This document shows positions 19,267 through 28,000 of a stretch of 64,000 nt of DNA, in pieces; positions within the stretch are counted from its first letter, which is position 1; each line of letters begins with the position of its first letter. Both the position numbers and the translations under genes were made by a program. The stretch comes from Helicobacter suis HS1. GTDB lineage: Bacteria > Campylobacterota > Campylobacteria > Campylobacterales > Helicobacteraceae. The stretch spans positions 434,001 through 498,000 of the forward strand of contig NZ_AP026769.1 in the NCBI RefSeq assembly GCF_026000295.1. The letters run 5' to 3'. The notes beneath the pieces are model-generated. The model had not been told where the DNA came from and ran no database searches. It was given only the letters and a program-made list of their open reading frames with translations.

Positions 19267-19317
19267 AAACCTCCCCGTATAGAAACTCTCTACAAAAGGG
19301 AGGGTACACCAATAAAC

Positions 19318-19620
19318 CTAAATTTGCGTTCTTAGTAATTCTTTGTAGGCACTGATAGCTTTATTGCGCACTTCTAGCATTAATTTCATGCTTGTTTCAG
19401 CCTTACCAATGGCAATGGCCGCTTGGTGCAAATCTTTAACCTGACCTGTTGCCATATCTGCTAAAGCTTTATCTGATTGCATCTGGGTATTGTTGAGTTC
19501 GTCAATAGATTGCTTGAGCATCTGAGAGAACTCTCCTCTCTCCACTAGATTCTCATGCACCTTTGAATCTAAAGGAGTACCTGCTTTATTTAACCCTATA
19601 TCTGTGTATAAAGTCTTCAT
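19318..19620 (-). CDS. fliE: flagellar hook-basal body protein FliE
   Basis: About 100 residues; the C-terminal two thirds are strongly FliE-like (DLHQAAIAIGKAETSMKLML and NKAISAYKELLR). FliE joins the MS ring to the rod. The ATG at 19620 is chosen because AAGGAG lies 5 bases upstream; an ATG at 19635 lies upstream of that ribosome site. Third gene of flgB-flgC-fliE. Confidence 0.92.
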   Translation of the reverse strand: MKTLYTDIGLNKAGTPLDSKVHENLVERGEFSQMLKQSIDELNNTQMQSDKALADMATGQVKDLHQAAIAIGKAETSMKLMLEVRNKAISAYKELLRTQI

Positions 19621-19705
19621 CTGAACTCCTTGCATCCTATATCACCTACATCGTCTCTTCTGGATAATATTCAAATACCCAAAAAATACCCCTTTCTTTT
19701 AGTTT

Positions 19706-20203
19706 TTAAGCTTGTAGCATGCCAATGGCATTAGCCGCCATATTTTTTGTACTCTGGAAAGCCGCTACATTGGCCTGATAAGCACGCGTGGCCTCAATAA
19801 GATCTGCCATTTCTACAACAGGATTAACATTAGGATAGGAAACATACCCGTTAGCATCGGCATCTGGATGGCTAGGATCGTATTTTAAAAGCGGGGCTTT
19901 ATCATCGCGCACGATTTTTTCAATGTAAACACCCATGATGGGAGGGTTAGGTTTTTCAATTTCATCGCTTTCATCAAGTGGATCTTCATATTCCATTAAA
20001 TCATTATTTTTTGCCAATTTTTCATTCAAGACTTTATTAAAATCAAAAGATTTAAAAACGGCCTCTTGGCGGCGATAAGGACCCCCCTCATCTGTACGGG
20101 TTGTGTTAGCATTAGCAATATTAGAAGAGATTAGATTAGCACGCACCCTTTGGGCGGATAACCCATACCCGCTAATATCAAAACTAGATAAAAACATGCG
20201 CAC
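19706..20203 (-). CDS. flgC: flagellar proximal rod protein FlgC
   Basis: A 165-residue rod protein with the N-terminal flg_bb_rod motif (SSNIANANTTRTDEGGPYRR) and the C-terminal NPVVEMADLIEATRAYQAN motif shared by rod and hook proteins. Three bases downstream of flgB, same strand. Confidence 0.95.
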   Translation of the reverse strand: MRMFLSSFDISGYGLSAQRVRANLISSNIANANTTRTDEGGPYRRQEAVFKSFDFNKVLNEKLAKNNDLMEYEDPLDESDEIEKPNPPIMGVYIEKIVRDDKAPLLKYDPSHPDADANGYVSYPNVNPVVEMADLIEATRAYQANVAAFQSTKNMAANAIGMLQA

Positions 20204-20206
20204 TCC

Positions 20207-20629
20207 TTAAATGTTTTTTGCCGCATCAATGGCGTAGTTAACAATCCCTCTATGTTTTTTAAGGGCTGTTGTTAGCGCTAAATACATCGTGCTATTTTTA
20301 CCCATCTCAGAGGTTTCAATGTCTAGATCTACGCTATTACCGTCATTCTTTGCCAAGTGCCCATCCCTAAAAAAAAGCGTGGCTTTTTGGCTTTCAGATA
20401 ATCCCGGGCTTAAATGCCTCTTATTTGTTTTAGCTAACTGCAAAATCTGATCTTTTTTATGATCAAAAACTTCCGCTTTTTTGTGGGCTAACATAGTCTC
20501 AAAATCTACATCTCTAGGGCGATAAAAGGGAGTGTCTACATTAGCAATATTGCTTGCGATCAAATCTTGGCGCAAAGAGCGATAATCCATCGCTTCATAA
20601 ACTAACGGATAAGCCTTTGACAAGTTCAT
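20207..20629 (-). CDS. flgB: flagellar proximal rod protein FlgB
   Basis: A 140-residue FlgB with LRQDLIASNIANVDTPFYRPRDVDFE near the start. First gene of the rod operon; the sigma54-type promoter lies just upstream, which fits the middle (RpoN) class of Helicobacter flagellar genes. Confidence 0.94.
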   Translation of the reverse strand: MNLSKAYPLVYEAMDYRSLRQDLIASNIANVDTPFYRPRDVDFETMLAHKKAEVFDHKKDQILQLAKTNKRHLSPGLSESQKATLFFRDGHLAKNDGNSVDLDIETSEMGKNSTMYLALTTALKKHRGIVNYAIDAAKNI

Positions 20630-20659
20630 GTATAAACTCCTTTGCCTTTTTTAGAGCAA

Positions 20660-20673
20660 GCAAGGAGCATTCC
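20660..20673 (-). promoter_or_regulatory. sigma54 promoter of flgB-flgC-fliE
   Basis: On the minus strand TGGAATGCTCCTTGCTT holds the invariant GG-N10-GC pair (GG at 20672-20673, GC at 20660-20661). Expected start near 20649 leaves a leader of about 20 bases to flgB. RpoN control of flgBC is known in H. pylori. Confidence 0.7.
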
Positions 20674-20716
20674 ACAGCAAGCCTTACAAACAAAAAACTA
20701 GGCAAACAAATTTTTG

Positions 20717-20722
20717 TATAAT
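20717..20722 (+). promoter_or_regulatory. -10 element for ftsW
   Basis: A perfect TATAAT 34 bases upstream of the ftsW ATG, divergent from and about 44 bases beyond the flgB sigma54 promoter. Confidence 0.55.
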
Positions 20723-20755
20723 TATAACACATTTCAATCTTATTTGGTGGTTTTT

Positions 20756-21913
20756 ATGGCATACCGGCATTTGTTTACCTGCGCTAGTATTTTGATGATT
20801 TTAAGCGTACTTTTGAGTTATTCGCTTTCAACCTACACAACTTTAATTTACCATTATCAAGAATTCCATTTTTTCTTACGCCAATTAGTTGCCACGATCA
20901 TAGGGATTATTCTGATGTGGGGGATTTCATGGCTTGATCCGAATAAATGGTTTAGTAAATTAGGCTTTACCCTCTTCTTAGGGTCTTTTTTTTTGATGTT
21001 TATCATGAACTTCTTACCTGAAAGTTTGTCTAGTAGCGCAGGAGGGGCTAAGCGCTGGATTCGCCTCCCTTTCTTTTCACTAGCCCCTACCGAGTTTTTC
21101 AAAGTGGGCTTTATCTTTTTTTTATCTTGGAGTCTTTCGCGTACCTTTTTTAACCAAGAAAAATCTAGCGTCAAAGAGGAAATGGCAATTCTCATTCCCT
21201 ATCTTGTCTTATTTTTAGTGGCAGCCTTTCTCATTGGTGTTTTACAAAACGACTTAGGGCAGGTGATTTTATTAGCAATGGTGTTGGGGTTTTTGCTTAT
21301 CTTTTCTGGCGGGAGTTTTAAACTCTTTAGAGTGTTTTTAAGTATTGCAGTTGTGATCGGAGTGGTGGCCATTACAACTAGCGAACACCGGATTTTACGC
21401 ATGAAATTATGGTGGTCTAATTTACAAAATTCTTTGTTATCCATTTTGCCCTCTAAAATTGCTAGTAGCCTAAAAATTGAGCATCTACCCGAGCCCTACC
21501 AGATTTATCATGCCAGCAATGCCATTAAGCATGGCGCAATATTAGGGCAGGGGCTTGGAGAGGGGGTGATTAAGCTAGGTTTTTTAAGCGAGGTACATAC
21601 AGATATGGTATTAGCAGGCATGGCGGAGGAATTAGGCTTTATCTCTATTTTGGCATGTGTAGGGCTGACTTTAATTATTTTGCATGCCATGTTTAAAATC
21701 ACTAATCGCCTAGATAATCCCAAACACATGCTTTTTTGTTTAGGGGTGGCTTTACTCATTGGTTTTTCTTTTATCATTAATGCCTTTGGGGTGAGTGGGA
21801 TCATTCCTATTAAAGGAATTGCCGTTCCTTTTTTAAGTTATGGGGGGAGTTCTTTACTAGCTAATTCTTTGGCTTTAGGATTGGTGCTTAGCCTTTCTAA
21901 ACAAGCCCGCTAA
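20756..21913 (+). CDS. ftsW: FtsW/RodA/SpoVE-family lipid II polymerase
   Basis: About 385 residues with ten or so membrane helices and family motifs (GGAKRWIRL, NDLGQVILL, IIPIKGIAVPFLSYGGSSLLAN). SEDS proteins polymerise glycan strands with a class B PBP, and the PBP gene ftsI is close by. The start at 20756 (MAYRHLFTC) is chosen over an upstream in-frame ATG at 20714 because it matches the family N-terminus and lies downstream of TATAAT; GGTGG precedes it. Divergent from flgB as in H. pylori HP1559/HP1560. Its end overlaps folE. Confidence 0.92.
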   Translation: MAYRHLFTCASILMILSVLLSYSLSTYTTLIYHYQEFHFFLRQLVATIIGIILMWGISWLDPNKWFSKLGFTLFLGSFFLMFIMNFLPESLSSSAGGAKRWIRLPFFSLAPTEFFKVGFIFFLSWSLSRTFFNQEKSSVKEEMAILIPYLVLFLVAAFLIGVLQNDLGQVILLAMVLGFLLIFSGGSFKLFRVFLSIAVVIGVVAITTSEHRILRMKLWWSNLQNSLLSILPSKIASSLKIEHLPEPYQIYHASNAIKHGAILGQGLGEGVIKLGFLSEVHTDMVLAGMAEELGFISILACVGLTLIILHAMFKITNRLDNPKHMLFCLGVALLIGFSFIINAFGVSGIIPIKGIAVPFLSYGGSSLLANSLALGLVLSLSKQAR

Positions 21914-22448
21914 GCATTTGCATAAACTCAGCCCTTGTGCGCGCATTTTCCTTAAAAATCCCCTCTAGTACGCTAGTTTTAACCACACTATCTTGTTTTT
22001 GAATGCCTTGCATGGCCATGCATAGGTGTTTAGCCGTGCAAATTACCCCCACTCCCTTAGGCTCTAATACGCGTTTAAGGGTTTGGGCAATCTGGGTGGT
22101 TAAACGCTCTTGAATCTGAAGCCTTCTAGCAAAACTCTCTACAAATCTAGCTAAAGCACTTAGCCCCACCACCTTATCATTAGGGATATACCCTATACTG
22201 ATATGCCCAAAAAAGGGTAATAAATGGTGCTCACACAAACTATAAAATTCAATATTTTGGAGTAAAACAATCCCGTCAGTACTCCCAATCTCAAAAGCAC
22301 TTTGTAAAATTTGCTCAGGATCACTTTGATAACCAGAGGTTAAAAATTCCCATAAAAGTTTAACCCGCTGTGGGGTGTTTTTTAGCCCCTCTCTTTGGGG
22401 GTCTTCGCCAATGCGTGCGCATAATAAATTCCATAAATCTTGTGTCAA
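21897..22448 (-). CDS. folE: GTP cyclohydrolase I
   Basis: A 183-residue FolE; zinc and catalytic residues in SLCEHHLLPFFG and CTAKHLCMAM are visible. It makes dihydroneopterin triphosphate for folate. Convergent overlap of 17 bases with ftsW. truD lies 48 bases upstream; in H. pylori the protease gene htpX lies between them and is absent here. Confidence 0.95.
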   Translation of the reverse strand: MTQDLWNLLCARIGEDPQREGLKNTPQRVKLLWEFLTSGYQSDPEQILQSAFEIGSTDGIVLLQNIEFYSLCEHHLLPFFGHISIGYIPNDKVVGLSALARFVESFARRLQIQERLTTQIAQTLKRVLEPKGVGVICTAKHLCMAMQGIQKQDSVVKTSVLEGIFKENARTRAEFMQMLSGLV

Positions 22449-22496
22449 ATGCTAAGATTTCCTTTTATCATAAAATATCCCAATGCCCACAGAAAT

Positions 22497-23603
22497 TCAA
22501 GCCTCAAAAAGAGTTTGGCCGGCAACTTCTTCTAAAAAGATCGTAGCATATGCCCCCTTTGGTAGAAAAAAGCAAAGCTGGGCTTGCGCTTCTTTAGGCA
22601 AATACACAAATTCCAGCGCGTCCGGAAAAACCAAAGCAAAACGGCGATCGCCCCTTGCTTTAAGCGTGTGGATATAGGGTTGTTCTAAAACATGGGCTAA
22701 TTCTTGGGCGTGGGGCACTTTTTGCCCTGTAAGTAAACCTGTAGGGACAATTTGCTTAGTAAGTAGGCGTTTAGAGTTGGCTAGATCACAATGCGTGAAA
22801 TATTTCCCAAAAGGATAATGGCATAAAATATCACCCGGCAATAATTTAAAATAGTGTTCTTGATCGCCTAAACTCTTTAATTGCTCTAGGCTTAGAAAAT
22901 TAAATGTAGCTTGTATTTCTTTGGGGTTAAAATGGCGCAAGAGGGTATTAAGATGCATGCGCATACTCAGCCAATGGTTAAAAAGGTGGCTTTGATAGCT
23001 AGAGAGAAAAAAGGCTTGCAACTTTTTAGAACGCGTGGCGGGTTGCTTGAAATTATCCCCACTTTTGCCAAAGCGTTGCAAACCAAAATAATTAGGAAAG
23101 CCATAAGTTTTTAAAAAGGGGAGTATTTGCTCTATTTTTTTAGCATCTAATGGGCTAAGTTTTTTAAGGCGCATGGAAAAGAAATTACCCTTAAGATGGC
23201 CTAAACGGATTTTATGGTTATGGGCTGTGATGTCTAAAATTTTAACCCCTCGATCCAGCAAAGTAGAGGCATGTTTTTCTAAAATACAGGCGTAGCGTTT
23301 GGGCAAAGAAAGATATTGTATGCTCATTGCCTGTTTATCTTTAAGCCCAGCATAGCCAAACTCTTTGATCTTAGCCCCACTCACCCCCGCAAGCAAAGAA
23401 AGCATTTCTAGAGTACTTAAATCTTTTTTGCGTACCTTGAGTATGGCATGATCACCCTGCCCACTGAAAGGATACAGCGGCTCTTCTTGCACGCTAAAAT
23501 CTCTAGAACACTTTTTAAAGTAAAAAGAAATTGGGGCGTGGGTGGAGGCAAAAAAGCGCTTAGGAGGTTTGAGGGGGAAAAAGGGAGCTGTTAAATTCTG
23601 CAT
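22497..23603 (-). CDS. truD: tRNA pseudouridine-13 synthase TruD
   Basis: A 368-residue TruD with the catalytic Asp in GYAGLKDKQA and the NYFGLQRFG motif. Modifies U13 of some tRNAs. Full length for epsilonproteobacterial TruD. Confidence 0.92.
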   Translation of the reverse strand: MQNLTAPFFPLKPPKRFFASTHAPISFYFKKCSRDFSVQEEPLYPFSGQGDHAILKVRKKDLSTLEMLSLLAGVSGAKIKEFGYAGLKDKQAMSIQYLSLPKRYACILEKHASTLLDRGVKILDITAHNHKIRLGHLKGNFFSMRLKKLSPLDAKKIEQILPFLKTYGFPNYFGLQRFGKSGDNFKQPATRSKKLQAFFLSSYQSHLFNHWLSMRMHLNTLLRHFNPKEIQATFNFLSLEQLKSLGDQEHYFKLLPGDILCHYPFGKYFTHCDLANSKRLLTKQIVPTGLLTGQKVPHAQELAHVLEQPYIHTLKARGDRRFALVFPDALEFVYLPKEAQAQLCFFLPKGAYATIFLEEVAGQTLFEA

Positions 23604-23692
23604 GGCAGAGATTATAGCACGGGAAGGCTTGTGATCAAAGTGGACTGATTTTTGCTTCTTAAGAGTTATTCTTTAATTTTAGGATGGCTTTC

Positions 23693-24154
23693 ATGGAAAT
23701 TAAGGACACGCGTAACCAACCCAATCTATCTGCCTTATTGCATGCCTCGCAGTTAGAAAGAGGGCAAACCCCAGCAACCCCTAAAGCAGAAAAACACCCC
23801 GAAGTGGCCGTTGAGGTTTCTAAAGTGGAGCGCGAACCAAATGGCCTTAAGCGCGAAACTTATGGATTTTTGGTTTTAGAATTGATGAGTGATAATGAAT
23901 ATCAAGCCTTTTTACGCGCCACCGCTGGAATGAATGAAAATGAAAAACGCTTAGCAGCGCAGTCGCTTTATAGCCTGACAAGTTTTTATGGCGGGCAAAT
24001 CCAGCAGGATAAACAAGCAGAGCAAAAAATAGATGGATTAAAGGCTTTACAAGAAACCCAGATGAAAAAAGCGCTAGGGTTAGATCAAAACTTTGTAAAT
24101 CGTTACAAGAACGCCTACGATCAAGCCTACCAAGCTTTAGATGTGATGCTTTAA
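23693..24154 (+). CDS. hypothetical protein, helical
   Basis: A soluble, highly charged protein of 153 residues with no signal peptide; the middle and end look all-helical (LMSDNEYQAFLRATAGMNEN, KKALGLDQNFVNRYKNAYDQ). I do not recognise the family. The ATG at 23693 is preferred because AGGA at 23681-23684 is correctly spaced; an in-frame ATG at 23684 has no ribosome site. In H. pylori a hypothetical gene precedes mdaB at the same place (from memory, not checked). Confidence 0.7.
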   Translation: MEIKDTRNQPNLSALLHASQLERGQTPATPKAEKHPEVAVEVSKVEREPNGLKRETYGFLVLELMSDNEYQAFLRATAGMNENEKRLAAQSLYSLTSFYGGQIQQDKQAEQKIDGLKALQETQMKKALGLDQNFVNRYKNAYDQAYQALDVML

Positions 24155-24199
24155 TCAAGAAAATTTAAGCCAACTGCCCTTATAATAGGGGCTTTTTAT

Positions 24200-24277
24200 G
24201 TCAAGGTAGCTCAGCTGGTCTAGAGCGCTGGTCTCATAAGCCGGAGGTCGGGGGTTCAAGTCCCCCCTTTGACACCA
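24200..24277 (+). tRNA. tRNA-Met (anticodon CAT)
   Basis: A complete cloverleaf: acceptor GTCAAGG paired with CTTTGAC, GGTTCAAGT in the T arm and encoded CCA at 24275-24277. The anticodon loop CTCATAA gives CAT. Elongator Met is most likely; a lysidine-modified tRNA-Ile cannot be excluded from sequence alone. Confidence 0.9.
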
Positions 24278-24323
24278 TCTTGAACTAATCCCGATTCTTA
24301 TTTTAATCCTTAGGAGCTTTTCA

Positions 24324-24700
24324 ATGGAAAATATTTTATGTCTCAATGGGTCTACTCCCTTTTTAGAATCTAAAGGCAAACTCAATAACGCCCTGCACGA
24401 TCTGGCTATGCAAACCCTCAAAGATTTGGGTTATAACCTTGAACAAATAGGCTTTCACAGGGCAAAAAATACATGTTTTCTCTCACATGGAATGCGCCTC
24501 TTGAGGCTTTCACAGATAAAAATCAGTTTTTTGGAGGTGTAGGAGTAGATGGGGTGTATCTGCATTTGCATAAAGCCCATGAATTCTTAGGCATGCGTGC
24601 TCTGCCAACTTTTATTGTAAATGACATCATTAAAAATCCACAGGGGGAATCCTATCTCAAAGATTACAGCGCGCATTTAAAACAGGTTTTTCATAAATAG
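24324..24700 (+). pseudogene. mdaB: NADPH quinone reductase MdaB, internal deletion and frameshift
   Basis: The first 42 codons (MENILCLNGSTPF...NLEQI) and, after a shift of frame, the last ~75 codons (YMFSLTWNAPLEAFTD to the stop at 24700) match MdaB, a flavodoxin-fold enzyme protecting against oxidative stress. About 80 codons of the core, including the flavin-binding part, are missing. At the join, 24449-24460 (AGGCTTTCACAG) repeats 24504-24515, so the deletion carries a 12-base copy from 55 bases downstream. Confidence 0.85.
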
Positions 24701-24723
24701 GCTTCTTTCTTTTTACTTCATTA

Positions 24724-25034
24724 AGGCGTGCGGGTATTTATGTCTTTAAAAAACAACTCCCCCAACCCAAGCGTTCTGAGTTGAAACCTAAATTAATCAA
24801 GCAGGGGACTTTTATTTTAGGTGTAATGAGCCAACCGGAGTTTTCTCTATGAAAAAGTTTAGTTCTCTCACATTGAAATTTGGCCACGCTCTAGCACGGC
24901 GCATTAAAGCTAACCAAGCTAGGCGTGCGGGTACTTATGTCTTTAAAAAACAACTCCCCCAACCCAAGCGTTCTGAGTTGAAACCTAAATTAATCAAGCA
25001 GGGGACTTTTATTTTAGGTGTAATGAGCCAACCG
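24724..25034 (+). repeat. local duplication: 114-bp vacA-like 5' coding sequence copied upstream of its own start
   Basis: 24724-24837 matches 24921-25034 (period 197) with one difference (T/C at 24736). The right copy encodes residues ~25-62 of the VacA-like protein; the left copy lies just before its start codon, and the GGAG ribosome site at 24837-24840 is formed across the copy's edge. The normal promoter region appears displaced. Confidence 0.95.
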
Positions 25035-28000
25035 CTTTTAGCGTGGTATCCTTCATGGATTAGTGGCACACACACACTCAACACAACAAATATTAAGCAG
25101 TATATGCAAAATAACCATAGAAGCCAAAATTTGTTATGGACTGGTGGCTCTAATGTCTTTTATGAAGCTAGTAATGGAAGTTATTTTTGTACTAACTGGA
25201 ATTGTAACGGCTCGGTTACATTAATTGGTAATGGCTCTACCGCTTACACGCTTAGCAATCTCAATTACGAGGGCGGTAGCCTTAATTTACAAATTAATGG
25301 CAATGGTACACAAGGCACGCTTAATATTAGCAATGTCAACATGGATAGCTATAAAGGAAGGCAATTTACAGATACATGGAATGCCCAAAGTGTTAGTATC
25401 AGCGGAAATCTACAAGTAGGGCAAAATCATATCACTATCAACGCAAACCACGGCACTACAGCGAACAACGCTACCATTAACGCGGATCAAGGCAACGGGA
25501 TTTTAAATATCAATGATAAAACAAGCGAGAGTTTCACAAACACCACCTTTAAAGGTACGGGGCAGATCAATTTACAGAGCAACAACATCACCTTTAAGAA
25601 TGTTACTTTTAATGATAGCAACACTGGTTCACATGTTACGGACAACGGCACTCTTACCCTTGAGGGCACTGAGACCTTTGCACAAAACTCGCCCCTTATC
25701 AATCTAGGCGCCAATGTTACTATCCAAGCCAACACCATTTTTAACATTACAGAAGATCTTACAAAGACCACCAACGGAGCCTATAATCTTGATACCCTTG
25801 TAAGTACAAGTGGTAATAAAAGTATCAACGATAGTAGCTATGCAAGCCATTTGTGGGATCTTATCCGCTATCAAGGCCAAACAGGTAGCCTTTTTAACGG
25901 GCAACTCAGTAATGGCACTACTTTAAGTAATCCTAGCTCTGGCAATGGGATTTACTATGTGAAATATACTTTTGGCAATGGTGATTGGGATATTCTTAAA
26001 GAAGATTTTGAAAATAACTCTCTATCGGCGCAACTTGAGGCTTACGCTAAAAATCAGGGTGATATTTGGAGTACAATCCACAACATTAATTCTACTTGGA
26101 ATTTTAATGTCGGAGAGGGTAGTGCCTATATCAACCCCGGGAATGGAACAGATCAAGCTTGGGCACAAAGAGATAAAAATTTTAAAGTTACTTTAGATAA
26201 TGGGAGTGGTGGGACGCTTATTCTTGGTAATAGCACAGAAACCCCCAGTTCAAGCGGTAAAATTCTCTTTGGAGGCACAGGGGGTAATCCTTTTGCTTTA
26301 AATGGCAATTACGGCGGAGATCTTGGCTATATGACAGGGGAATTTGACGCGGGTAAAATTTATCTTACCGGTACCATAGAAAGCGGAAACTCTTTTCACG
26401 ATGGTAACGGCACTAACATTAGCTACAACGCTATTACAAACATTACAGCTAATGGTTTGCACTATCTCAACGATAACGCCGGAGTATGGCATAGCAACGC
26501 TAATTTTAGAGCTACCAATGGCAGTATCAACATCTCAAACTCCCAATTCCAAGATCAAAGTAGCGGGCAATTTACCTTTAACTCTCAAAATCAAACTTTT
26601 AGTAGCACAACTTTTACTGGCAATAGTCATACGATCACTCTACACGCTACCAACAACCTAACCCTCACCAACACAAGCTTTAATGATTCAAATGCTAGCT
26701 TGACACTAGAGGCAGATAAGGGTAGTTTACAAGATACCGATAACCAAACTAGCCAAATCACAGCTAAAAACCTCCAAGTAATTGCTAATCAAGCTAGTTT
26801 TAGTAACACGATCTTTAATGCACAAAACAGCTCTTTTAAAACTAACCAATTGACCCTGACAAATGATACATTTAATAATGGTAGCTATAGCTTTGCACCT
26901 GAAAACAACGGCAACCACACAACTACATTTAGCGGTACCACCACGATTAATACTAGCAGTAGTCCTTTTGCTAATTTAGGTGGGGCGATCAAGTTTAATA
27001 GTGGCGCTACCTTTAACCTGAATAATATTTTAAGTTCTTTGCAAATTGGTACAACTTACAGCATCTTAGGCGGAAGTGGGGCCAACATTAATTATAGTAG
27101 TGATACGCAGTATGCCAACAATCTTTGGAATTTAATCCGTATTAGCGGGGCTAGTATCAGCTCAGAAACAGAAATGAGTGATAGCAACGGCACGCAGGTT
27201 TGGGATGTGGTCTTTGGTATAAATGGCATGCCCATTAAGATACAAGAAACCTTTGCTAGTAGTGGACTTAGCTTAAAAGTTATTAGCCAAGCTAAAGATA
27301 TTTGGTCAGATGTGTATAACATGACTACTAATTGTTCATACAATGCCTTAGCCAGCCCACCGGGCTGTTATGGTTATCAAAATGGTACATACAACATATG
27401 GAAGCACTTTAATAAGTACGGCTTTGAAGCTTACAATGAAAGTGTAGGCGCAGACGGGATTGCCTATATCAACCCTTTAAACTCACAAAGCCACGATGGC
27501 TATAACGCCTCCACCCACACACTCCAAACTTATACAAAACTTGGCAATGGCGGTACTTATAATGTTGGAGAAAAAAAAAATAGCCAATGGGTTAACGATG
27601 GCACTTTAATTTTAGGTAACAATACCCTAAAAGCCGCTACAGGGGGTAAAATAGAATTTGGCGCAGTGGGCTCAGTAGGCTATATCACCGATGTTTTTAA
27701 TGCCGGTAATATTTTTCTAACTAATACTATAGAAGTTGGAGATAGCTCGCTAAGCGGGGCAGGGGCGACTCTAACTTTTAATGCTAATAACAATATTACC
27801 GCCGATGGCCTCACCTACCACCAAGATGCTACCGCTATCCCTCCCTTTGGTTCTACTATCAGCCAGCATAGCCACGGTAACTTCATCGCACAACAAAGCT
27901 TTAGCGCGCTCAATTCCTCTTTTGAAGATGATACTAGCGGTAGTTTAGACTTTACCGGTAAAAACAGCATTAAGTTTACAAGCAGCACCGTTATAGGTAG

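Noticed and set aside
24155..24421. Minus-strand frame across the tRNA-Met
   Set aside because: It contains the reverse of the tRNA and ordinary mdaB sequence; a common false gene at tRNAs.
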